Part shown: one piece after another, positions 20,001 to 27,660 of the stretch
Layout: the number at the start of each line of letters is the position of its first letter
Numbering within the stretch: the stretch's first letter is position 1
Assembly (NCBI GenBank): GCA_001247695.2
Contig: LGRX02026970.1
Coordinates: 1-30,956, forward strand
Length of the DNA stretch: 30,956 nt
Direction of reading: 5' to 3'
From: Cymbomonas tetramitiformis
Taxonomy: Eukaryota > Chlorophyta > Pyramimonadophyceae > Pyramimonadales > Pyramimonadaceae
Program-made: the position numbers and the translations under genes
The notes under the pieces: model-generated
The model's input: the letters and a program-made list of their open reading frames with translations, nothing else
What the model was told of the DNA's origin: nothing
Database searches by the model: none

Positions 20001-23000
20001 AACGTGTAAATAGAAGTCAAAATGATACCCAGTGTAAAAGAGATAAGAAACTCAGTAAGTATAAAACTATACCAGCCCCTGAGATAGCAGCTCAACTAGT
20101 TGAGTATTTGACAGAGGTGTATGAAGCTTGCTCACAACAGGCTCAGTGGCGAGATAACACACAAGCCAGTAGTGAACAACAAAAGGCAAGTAGGTGCAAA
20201 TATTTCCAGAAGGCTGATAAGCACACAGAGGCTTGTTACACTCACATAAAATGGCAACACATGGTTCACAGGGACTGCAGCAATAAAACAAACTGCTCGG
20301 CTACACACGAGAAAATAAGAAGAAACCCTAACTCAAAGGGGACATACCTACAGAAAAAGGGGGGAATATGGGCACATGACGGCAAAACTGGACTGAAAAT
20401 TTTTGCACAATGCCTACAAATGGTGAAACGAGAAGGTGAGGTGAAAATGGGCATGAACGGACGACATTGGGCATTTAGCGAATTGCTCCAGGAGCTCTAC
20501 GTTAAAATACGAACTTTTGTAAAAACAACCAAAATGGACAGATATTTTGAGGGGACACTCAAAGGATGTATACAAACAAGTATTGACGAAAACAGAGCTC
20601 AGAAATGCAGTAAGGAGGCTATGAGGGGGTTTCAGCTGTACGTAACGCGTAACAAGGGGGGCAATACGGAAGGAGAAACACACAAGCAAAGGAGGTGCAC
20701 AGATAACAATGGCCATGGAAATGACATGCAAGGCACACTAAAGAATAGGGAACCGATTGAAGCAAATTGCACCGCAATATACGAAAATAAGAGAGGAAAC
20801 CCTAACCCGGAGGGGACATACCTACAGGAAAAGGGAGGAAAAGGGGCACATGGCGGCAAAATTGGGCTAAAATATTTCGCACAGTGCCTACAAATGCTGA
20901 AACGAGGAGGCGAGATGAAAACAAGCATGAACGAACGACATTGGACATTTAGCGAATTGCTCCAGGTGCTCTACGTTAAAATACGAACTTCTGTAAAAGC
21001 GACCCGAATGGACAGATATTTTAATGGGACACTTAAAGGACGTACACAAACAAGTATTGAGGAAAACGGAGCTCAGAAATGCAGTAAGGAGGCTACGAGA
21101 GGGCTGCAGTCGTATGTAACGCGTAACACAGGGGGCAATAAGGAGGGAGGAACATGTGAACAAAGGGGGCGCACAAAGAACAATGGACATGAAAATGACC
21201 CACAAGGTACAATAAAGAATGAGGAGCCGATTGGAATAACTTACACGGCAATATACGGGAGAATGAGAGGAAACCCTAACCCGGAGGGGACATACCTACA
21301 GGAAAAGGGAGGAACAGGGGCACATAACGGCAAAATTGGACAGAAATATTTTACACAATACCTACAAATGGTGAAACAAAGAAGTGGGATGAAAATGAGC
21401 GTGAACGGACGAAAATGGGCATTTAGCGAATTGCTCCAGAAGCTCTACGTTAAAAAACGAACTTTCGCAAAAACGACCCAAATGGACAAATATTTTGAAG
21501 GGACACTTAAAAGGCATGCACAACTAAATATTGAGGAAAACGGAGCCCAAAACTACAGTAAGGTGGGAGTGAGGAGGCTGAAAGCGTATGTAACGCGTAA
21601 CGAGGAAAACGATACGGAACGAGAAACACGAAAACAAATGAGGTGTATGGGGGATAATTACCACCATAACAACTCACGAGACACACTGAAAGATGAGAAG
21701 CCGATTAAAATAAGCTGCGAGGCTATACACGAGAAAACGAGAAGAAACCCTAACACTGAGAAGGTGTACCTGCAGGATGAAAGGGGAATAGAAGCACACA
21801 AAGACAAAACCGGACAAAAAATTCTTGCACAATACTTGCAAATAGCGAGATGCAGAAGGGTCATGAAAATGAGTGCGAGCGGACGGCACTGGACATTAAG
21901 CGAATTGGGCTGGATGCAATTCGAAAGAAAACAAAGTTTTTCAAAAATGGACCCCGGAGTGAAACATTTGCAGGGGGGACCTCAGGGGGGTACACAGAAA
22001 TGTAGGGAAAGGGGCGAGGCTAGAAAATGCAGCAAGGAGAGCAAAGGAGGGCCACACACAAGTGTAACGCGTAACAAGGAAAATGACACGAAGGGCAGAG
22101 CGCGTGCAAAGTGGCGTAACGAGCGAAATGCAAACAATTCACAGGGGAAAAGCTGGCAAAAGACGGACCGTACCCACGATAAAGTTGCGATGAATAAAGT
22201 AATACTTGTAATTTGCGTTATGACCACGGTCCTGACAAGAGGTAATATGAGAGGACGAAAAAGACTGGGCCAAAAGCCAATACAAAATACACAGGCAACG
22301 GATTGCAAGGAGGCTGGCAAGAGGACGGAGGCAGCAGGGCGAAAAGGGGTACCGGCAGGGAAACGTGCTGAGCTTGATACACAGACGAAGAGCATGGCGA
22401 CAGCAGAGACAACCCTACAGGGAGCTGAAGAGAGTGAGGGTGGGGAAGGGTTGCCAGGAAGGAAGCACAATAGAAGCCATGCTACAATAACGCGAAGACC
22501 CACAAGGGACCCCAGATGGCTCGTCACGGAGGAAGAGGGGGAACAAAGGGAGAGCCTCAGGAGGAGCCTCACATATTACCTGAGAGCGAACCGAAAGGAG
22601 CACGCATATGCACACAAAAGAGGAAGGAGATACTGGAAGGAACAAATGATGGGGAAAACATGCAGGTGGGTACAACGCACCAAGTATGACAGGCCACAAC
22701 TGGTGAGAAGCAGGCAGGCGGTGAGGCAGGCGACAGAGGATAAAAACCAAGACAGGTGGATGCGAAGACACGGAGAGATGCGCCGCATGACAGGCAAGAT
22801 GCGCCGCATGGCAAAGATGGAAGGGGCCCAACTGATGACTATGCACGTGACACTGGATGCGCTAAGCATGCTGGTTGAACAAACGCGGAAGGCACAACAA
22901 GTAATGAAAACCCCACAACAAAAAGCTACACAACGGCACCCTAATGAATTGGTAAATACCACGGGAGAGGGCACGGCAGCAACACACGAGGAAACCCTTG

Positions 23001-26000
23001 GCACGAGACTCAGCCAGCAGGAGGCCGTGAAAGAAAAGGGTAAGGGGAAGGACGCCACAGCGCCACAACAGCCCTCCCATATTGGGGGAGGGACACACCC
23101 GGCCAAGGAAACGGAAGGGCAGTACCCTAAAAACTCTGTCACGCAGGGGATATTCGCAGAGGATGGAAAGCTGAATATGTACCAAGTGGACCTCGCACTT
23201 GAGAAACTGGAGGAAAACCCCCCGGGGTCAATAACTATACAGGAGATACTAAGACTACTGAAGGGAAACGACGGAAGATTCCTAGAAATGATAAAAGGAA
23301 TAGTCACAAACAGGGGCGGCACACAAGTACCTGTGATAGGAAACGGACACTGGTTGCTACTAATGATAGGAGTCTGCGGCACAGGAAATAACCGCACGCT
23401 GCAGGCCTATGTATACGACTCTATGGGCGTAGAAAAGCACACGCGAAAGAAAACTGCCTCGAGGCAAATGGGCATGGCAGAGGAACTACAAACAACGATA
23501 AGCGGATGGGCAAAAGATAACAAGGAAGCAATGGGATGCCAAGAAGCCAGGGCCACGCTAATGTACGACAAGCACCAATATGACGCATACAACTGCGGTG
23601 TCTGGGTAATATACATTGCGGAACTGTGGCAACAATGGCTACGGGAGCGAAACGGAACGTGGGTACAGCATGTGTACACAAATACGCTCCAGACCAGTCG
23701 AAGTGTTGTGCTGCATACCACGGAAATAGCAAAAAGGTGCAGGGACAAATTCAGACCAATGGTAAAAGAGGCCATTATGAGGGAGAATACGTTGCATATG
23801 GAACAGGACACAGGGGAGGTAGAGCTGATAGAGGGCGCTCGGGTAACAAAGACTGAAGCACAAACAGAACAAGTTAGAGGAACATGTGCGGCGGATGCCT
23901 TCATGAGGGGAATGGCAAGGGACTACACGAGGGAGCAAGTGGAGAACATGATGCGACAACAAGGGGTCGGCATACAGACGATAATGGAAGTCGAGGAAGC
24001 ACTCCATGCGCTGCAGCAGGAAACCGATACCCTTCTAAGCGAAACAATGGAAAAGATGAAGACAGACGGCCGGACCCAAATAGCAATTAAAGATACGGAA
24101 AAATGGGTGATGGTGATGCTCACAATGACACACCGAGACATGCAGGCGCACGTGTGGATACCTGCTGGGGGTATAGAAAAACAGAAAGAACTACTGATAG
24201 CTATAGATGTTTGGGCCCTACTGAGAGAAGCTTATGACTTGCAGCGGGTGCACTACAGCGGACTGACGACACATAGCACACCACCGGAATGGGAAAAATT
24301 CAGCCAGGGGGAACAGGCGGTGCGAGTGGCGGGAAGCTGGAAATACTGGCATGTTGATGGCAAGCCAGGGCAGTTCAAGCTCGGGACTAGAAATACGGCA
24401 CAAGCACAGGGGGAGCCTCGAGAAACGCGGCCGGTGACGGGACAAACAACCGGGCCGACTGAGGAGGACACGAAACGCGATGAAGGACGGATGGATGGCA
24501 GTAGGGAGCCCACCATGGAGCGACAGGCCACAGGTGAAGCAAAGGAAGAAAAGAGCACAAACCTCACGGACAGACTGGTCCAGACTACGCTACAGTTCTG
24601 CCCGGAGAGCGCAGAACAAGCAAATGAAAGATTAAAGGAGGAAGAAAGAACGGTAGTAAGGAAAAAGCTACGACCTCCCACAAGCACCAAGAGAAACCAG
24701 CCGACTGATACACCAACAAAAACAAGCGAAAGGGACAATGAGGAAGCTGAAGGGTCCCCTGGAGACATTAGAGCGCCGTCCCAACCGAACAAAGCAAACA
24801 GTGAGGAAGCGAAAGGGTCCCCTGAAGCAAGGAAATATTGGGGAGGGGGCATGCCAAAAACAGAGGACCTAGACGGGGAAAAAATGACAGACGGACAGCA
24901 GCACACAATAACGTTCCTCACGTGGAACATTCAAGGGTCAAGGCACTCCTTGTATGAACTAGAAGAACAAATGGACAGGTGGGACATTGATGTGGCGGTG
25001 ATTACGGAGACAAAAACTGCAAACGATGACATAAAAAGGCACTTCAGAGACAGCCTGCGGTCCAATATATGCACCAGCGCGCCGGGAAGAGGTGATGCGG
25101 AGGAGGAACACCAGACAGCTGGGTTAGCTGTCGTACTCAGGGGGGAACACGCAAAGCCGCACAATTACACGGAAGTAAAGGTCCCACACCTACAGGGAGT
25201 ACTTACTCATACAATGCTGCACTTCCCGGGGCAGAAATACATACACCTGATTGGAGTATACTACCCAGTGGAGGGAAAGGAGACTGCAAGAGAGGAAGGG
25301 TACCAAGAGGAACGCACCAGGAGTGAGGTCAGGAAGGGTATACGAGAGTACGTGCAAATGGTAACCTCCGCTAGCGAAGGCAATGAAGACGAAACTGTTC
25401 TTGTGTGCGGAGACTTGAATGCCACGACCGGAGAACCGAGGAACAGCAGAGACAGGGAATGGAACAAGGTACTCGATGCAACGGGGCTAACGGATGTAGG
25501 GGGCTCAAGGGAAACAACACTGACCTGGCACAACAGGAGAAACATAGACCGAATGCTAGCCAGTAGGGCTGAACAAAAGTACTACACGCAACCCACGGAA
25601 ATGGAGCTTACTGAACTTCACACAAGTGACCATAAAATGATATGCACTACCCAATTGGACCTAAAGGCCTGGGGTACCCACCGTCCAACGGCACAACTAC
25701 AACGAAGGACTAAAGCGGACAGGCTGAGACTGCCCCTGACCGAAAAGGAAGGAGCCACACTGAGGCAGGTGCTTGACACGGCATACACAAGGGAGCAGCA
25801 GGACGAATTGCGGGAGGCAATAGGCATGATAAAAATGAGCACCACAAAAAGGCACAAAAGAAAAGCGATAGACTATGCGGGGGAAGTAGTAGCAAGAATA
25901 CTGGGCACGGCAAAGGAAGAGGCAGTACAAAACGCCAACCTCCCTAAGCCAGCGGCGCCACCGGAGGAGAAACACAGGCTGCACTTACCGAAAACCCTCC

Positions 26001-27445
26001 GTAAGGAAAGGGATGGGCACCTCAGGGAAAGAAACAGATGCAGGTTGAATATAAGCCTATGGAAGAGGGACATAGAGGCAAGGGAAAGTGTACCAGAGGA
26101 GATTAGAAAGGCGGACTTCGACAACAGAACAGAGGAGATGAGAGAGTGGGAGCAATGGGAAAGGGAGCAGAAGAAAATAGCGGCCAAAGAAGCACGGAAG
26201 TGCATTACAGAACATGAGGCGAACCGGAAACAAAAAACGAGGATAAAAATGAGAGAAATGTACTGGAATAACATAAAGCACTACCATAAAAAGATATACA
26301 GACAGGAGGTAGAGAACGGAAGTGCGCCGGCGGCAATAATACAGGCCATAGAAACCAGGCACGGGAAGCTGGTGGTTGGACAACAAAAGGTAGCACAGGC
26401 GATGGGGGAACACATGGCATGGTCGGCCCCCTACAAAATGCGGGAGCCAGAGCGAGGACTCGCGGAAGCACCACCGTGGCTGGATAAGAAGTACAAGAAC
26501 TATATGCAGAAAGACAAATGCGAAAGACCAGACCAGACGAAAATAAACCTGAGGGTTGATGAGGAGGCCTACAGACAGGCTGTGAGAAAAATGAAAACCA
26601 ACAAGGCAGCGGGACCCATGGGAATACAGAACGAGATATTGAAGCAGATGCCAGACAGGTTCCACGAACAATTATGTGAACTCATGCAGCTGATGTGGGA
26701 GAACAGACATACGCCACTGCCATGGAAGAAGGGGTACTTCTGTTTCCACCACAAGCAGGAAGATGTGACTCAGCAAAAGAACTACAGACCTATAGCGCTG
26801 CTAGACTGTTTGTTCAAACTGTACACCGCGGTGCTCACAAAAATGCTAGCGGATTTCTGTGAAATAAATGGAATGCTCTCGCAGGCGCAGGAGGGCTCGA
26901 GGGAAAAGCACAACACGATGAGGCAACTAACCAGGATAACGAATGCCATTGAAGACGCGAACCTCTCCAAGCAGGAGCTACATGCGACCTACATAGACTT
27001 CGAAAACGCGTACGGGTCAGTAGACCATGAGAAACTCATTGCGACACTAAGGCACCTGGGGGTACCGACACAGCTTACGGAAGCTATAAAGGACATTCTA
27101 GGGGAGGAGGAGGGGGACTCAATACAAATGAGGGCAAAGGTAGGGGAACATGTCTCGGAGGAAGTACCGATAAGGAGAGGGATTCTGCAGGGGGACAGCA
27201 TGAGCCCGCTGCTTTTTATACTGTACCTCGAACCCCTGCTTAGATGGCTGGAGGTAGGAAACCATGGATACCGGCATAAGTACGTGACAGATGAGGAGCT
27301 CAGGGGAGAACTGCGAACCTCCTCAGGAGCGTTTGTGGATGACCTGATTATTCTGACGAGACAGATGTCAGGGATGGAGCAACAATTGAAAAAGCTAGCA
27401 GCATTTGGGGACTGGAGTGGGCTGAGAATAAACAAGGATAAGTAA
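17006..27445 (+). CDS. LINE polyprotein, first part: ORF1-like region, repeats, Ulp1-like protease, APE endonuclease, reverse transcriptase
   Basis: This is a 3,479-codon frame. The first ATG is at 17006; an ATG at 17393 (codon 130, MQNAQQHNRQQRG) may be the real start, since the first codons overlap the transposase remnant. Codons ~145-610 form an unrecognised ORF1-like domain. Codons ~611-730 (EAKLGTFAEAVKAA to AMLQNLIKL) look coiled-coil, followed by a Thr/Pro linker. Codons ~780-1730 are Lys/Asn/Thr-rich with four tandem repeats. An Ulp1-like protease (~2050-2215), an APE endonuclease (~2636-2885) and RT fingers/palm (~3180-3479) follow. The frame stops at TAA 27443-27445 in RINKDK*KITGV, within RT motif D, and the same frame then stays open to the window end. 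RNA template binding and target-primed reverse transcription are the known roles of this family. Confidence 0.85.
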   Translation: MNRPGVPPRSGPRGKKTVVRKLVPVILCGIFFKYLTTATTSDTQEEEEKTGARKVRAHAVDFPPARGTFPAVQRRKHPEIHSKTHISRKNRDGIHFFYTPRKKREVRELFPDEIRENKETRKKLERSRKMQNAQQHNRQQRGMAPPGAEGGSREMEDRRVMLEIHKEFMATKPATLTSFTDGAKLQLPLSEQFEEQRNLTVKLEQARDLTTTKSKALENFYSEELKDVRLSYTKWAKGYPLETPHGTLDEAGHIRYSLLKNCTTIDGKNLDENGFLANDFHITVGPMRVPPQQAIEFLGHMEAVLRGLHREHQDRHIISRQSPPRPRFHSGRVAALDIKFTKTEYATTVLATTLPLLPVNCFPIGGDLFTQDEPVFPRVRIYDVATRGGSESRMLHVLSDELKGKSITDLEENLLEVEGLESAQKGHRLQQRVASITANWLKLVAVSEEAAQKIETGTVRIPGINDYEVQRVALIKDVDKLAETEVVVVDTGSVIDPEFDTEALVRAVDEVFNTALGEYEHLLPHLAVPSYPATDKKDVASFARLRQLYKGRLFYFIASEEAYRWLTAQEGSQAKVTVEHKGMYFYLRPSDYSRNGKRGRGRQQRPVGITRDDTVVQALEAKLGTFAEAVKAATASRGGELGGDTESAIQDLGRQVNVLSDKVEKGFKDTVDNVKKVNASVDNVDKGVNKIIDLTGNVLKRQDAHLELAENQNKVATAMLQNLIKLNSSAGTPTPTPPSTGTGRRKRGTAGTPASDTGVDTDTDMDTVSSQIENLKRLRKVSKTQHPTQKINCLKEGEPTGEKRALRSGVKVGYIRKARQRRQEGEKRRGEKRSEAEQLKKRGRWKQHEKERAENQHEPSPSSLLVFSSSTAIDWSHMSENSVGNSQYGAHPKRVEVCKQQSNQKICIICITRNCLIFCEGEENHKVKRVSILPHPVCTSRGEKENIPRALTQVAMVHTQPQECDTCYMKINSIPTPYKNPSTNWKHPDWITYSIHIGQRVNRSQNDTQCKRDKKLSKYKTIPAPEIAAQLVEYLTEVYEACSQQAQWRDNTQASSEQQKASRCKYFQKADKHTEACYTHIKWQHMVHRDCSNKTNCSATHEKIRRNPNSKGTYLQKKGGIWAHDGKTGLKIFAQCLQMVKREGEVKMGMNGRHWAFSELLQELYVKIRTFVKTTKMDRYFEGTLKGCIQTSIDENRAQKCSKEAMRGFQLYVTRNKGGNTEGETHKQRRCTDNNGHGNDMQGTLKNREPIEANCTAIYENKRGNPNPEGTYLQEKGGKGAHGGKIGLKYFAQCLQMLKRGGEMKTSMNERHWTFSELLQVLYVKIRTSVKATRMDRYFNGTLKGRTQTSIEENGAQKCSKEATRGLQSYVTRNTGGNKEGGTCEQRGRTKNNGHENDPQGTIKNEEPIGITYTAIYGRMRGNPNPEGTYLQEKGGTGAHNGKIGQKYFTQYLQMVKQRSGMKMSVNGRKWAFSELLQKLYVKKRTFAKTTQMDKYFEGTLKRHAQLNIEENGAQNYSKVGVRRLKAYVTRNEENDTERETRKQMRCMGDNYHHNNSRDTLKDEKPIKISCEAIHEKTRRNPNTEKVYLQDERGIEAHKDKTGQKILAQYLQIARCRRVMKMSASGRHWTLSELGWMQFERKQSFSKMDPGVKHLQGGPQGGTQKCRERGEARKCSKESKGGPHTSVTRNKENDTKGRARAKWRNERNANNSQGKSWQKTDRTHDKVAMNKVILVICVMTTVLTRGNMRGRKRLGQKPIQNTQATDCKEAGKRTEAAGRKGVPAGKRAELDTQTKSMATAETTLQGAEESEGGEGLPGRKHNRSHATITRRPTRDPRWLVTEEEGEQRESLRRSLTYYLRANRKEHAYAHKRGRRYWKEQMMGKTCRWVQRTKYDRPQLVRSRQAVRQATEDKNQDRWMRRHGEMRRMTGKMRRMAKMEGAQLMTMHVTLDALSMLVEQTRKAQQVMKTPQQKATQRHPNELVNTTGEGTAATHEETLGTRLSQQEAVKEKGKGKDATAPQQPSHIGGGTHPAKETEGQYPKNSVTQGIFAEDGKLNMYQVDLALEKLEENPPGSITIQEILRLLKGNDGRFLEMIKGIVTNRGGTQVPVIGNGHWLLLMIGVCGTGNNRTLQAYVYDSMGVEKHTRKKTASRQMGMAEELQTTISGWAKDNKEAMGCQEARATLMYDKHQYDAYNCGVWVIYIAELWQQWLRERNGTWVQHVYTNTLQTSRSVVLHTTEIAKRCRDKFRPMVKEAIMRENTLHMEQDTGEVELIEGARVTKTEAQTEQVRGTCAADAFMRGMARDYTREQVENMMRQQGVGIQTIMEVEEALHALQQETDTLLSETMEKMKTDGRTQIAIKDTEKWVMVMLTMTHRDMQAHVWIPAGGIEKQKELLIAIDVWALLREAYDLQRVHYSGLTTHSTPPEWEKFSQGEQAVRVAGSWKYWHVDGKPGQFKLGTRNTAQAQGEPRETRPVTGQTTGPTEEDTKRDEGRMDGSREPTMERQATGEAKEEKSTNLTDRLVQTTLQFCPESAEQANERLKEEERTVVRKKLRPPTSTKRNQPTDTPTKTSERDNEEAEGSPGDIRAPSQPNKANSEEAKGSPEARKYWGGGMPKTEDLDGEKMTDGQQHTITFLTWNIQGSRHSLYELEEQMDRWDIDVAVITETKTANDDIKRHFRDSLRSNICTSAPGRGDAEEEHQTAGLAVVLRGEHAKPHNYTEVKVPHLQGVLTHTMLHFPGQKYIHLIGVYYPVEGKETAREEGYQEERTRSEVRKGIREYVQMVTSASEGNEDETVLVCGDLNATTGEPRNSRDREWNKVLDATGLTDVGGSRETTLTWHNRRNIDRMLASRAEQKYYTQPTEMELTELHTSDHKMICTTQLDLKAWGTHRPTAQLQRRTKADRLRLPLTEKEGATLRQVLDTAYTREQQDELREAIGMIKMSTTKRHKRKAIDYAGEVVARILGTAKEEAVQNANLPKPAAPPEEKHRLHLPKTLRKERDGHLRERNRCRLNISLWKRDIEARESVPEEIRKADFDNRTEEMREWEQWEREQKKIAAKEARKCITEHEANRKQKTRIKMREMYWNNIKHYHKKIYRQEVENGSAPAAIIQAIETRHGKLVVGQQKVAQAMGEHMAWSAPYKMREPERGLAEAPPWLDKKYKNYMQKDKCERPDQTKINLRVDEEAYRQAVRKMKTNKAAGPMGIQNEILKQMPDRFHEQLCELMQLMWENRHTPLPWKKGYFCFHHKQEDVTQQKNYRPIALLDCLFKLYTAVLTKMLADFCEINGMLSQAQEGSREKHNTMRQLTRITNAIEDANLSKQELHATYIDFENAYGSVDHEKLIATLRHLGVPTQLTEAIKDILGEEEGDSIQMRAKVGEHVSEEVPIRRGILQGDSMSPLLFILYLEPLLRWLEVGNHGYRHKYVTDEELRGELRTSSGAFVDDLIILTRQMSGMEQQLKKLAAFGDWSGLRINKDK
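20285..22185 (+). repeat. four tandem ~475-bp (158-residue) coding repeats in the LINE ORF
   Basis: Units begin near 20285, 20758, 21235 and 21706 (spacing 474, 477 and 471 bp, all multiples of three). Each unit has RRNPN or RGNPNPEGTYLQ at its start, then KIGxKYFAQxLQM, WxFSELLQ, an RTFxKTTxMDxYFxGTLK stretch, CSKE and YVTRN. Units 1-3 are clearly similar; unit 4 is more diverged. No stop codon interrupts any copy despite the divergence. The protein family is unknown. Confidence 0.9.
23150..23640 (+). other. Ulp1/C48-type cysteine protease domain in the LINE ORF
   Basis: The catalytic set is visible and in order: His in NGHWLLLMI (codon 2115, 23348-23350), Asp in YVYDSMG (codon 2138), Gln (codon 2191) and Cys (codon 2197, 23594-23596) in HQYDAYNCGVWV. 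The QxDxxNCG pattern is that of SUMO-protease-like C48 enzymes. Likely roles are processing of the polyprotein or removal of host SUMO/ubiquitin-like tags; neither is shown by the sequence. Confidence 0.85.
24908..25660 (+). other. APE-type endonuclease domain in the LINE ORF
   Basis: Motifs of the exonuclease-endonuclease-phosphatase fold are complete: TWNIQG (Asn codon 2641), ITETK (Glu codon 2668), GVYYP, VCGDLNA, a TWHNRRNIDRML segment and TSDHKMI (Asp-His codons 2875-2876). In LINEs this domain nicks target DNA to start reverse transcription. It looks catalytically intact. Confidence 0.9.
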
Positions 27446-27660
27446 AAAATAACGGGAGTAGAGCACGGCAACCGGAATATTAGGGAAAGCAAACACAAGG
27501 GGATAAAATGTGGCAACCAAACCCTGAAGGTACTCAAAGCAGGAGAGACCTACAAATACCTAGGAGTCCTCCTCAATATGCTAGGAACCTGGAAGGAGGA
27601 AAAAACCAAGTCCCTAAGGGAATTGAAAAGGAGGATAGCAGCGTTGCTTGCCACCCCCTT
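26540..27660 (+). other. reverse transcriptase domain, crossed by the TAA
   Basis: Recognisable parts are KTNKAAGPMGIQNEILK, KNYRPIALLD, motif A YIDFENAYGSVDH (Asp codon 3331), motif B RRGILQGDSMSPLLF, motif C AFVDDLIIL (Asp-Asp codons 3445-3446; FVDD rather than the commoner FADD), motif D GLRINKDK, then TAA at 27443, then KITGV and the thumb-side YKYLGVLLN. The catalytic Asp residues all lie before the stop. Confidence 0.9.

Noticed and set aside
24570..24610. PIP box (QTTLQFCP)
   Set aside because: It starts like a PCNA-binding motif, but the paired aromatic residues are missing, so it does not meet the consensus.
27443..27445. Reassigned genetic code (TAA as sense codon)
   Set aside because: Only one TAA occurs in 4,650 codons; a reassigned codon should occur many times.
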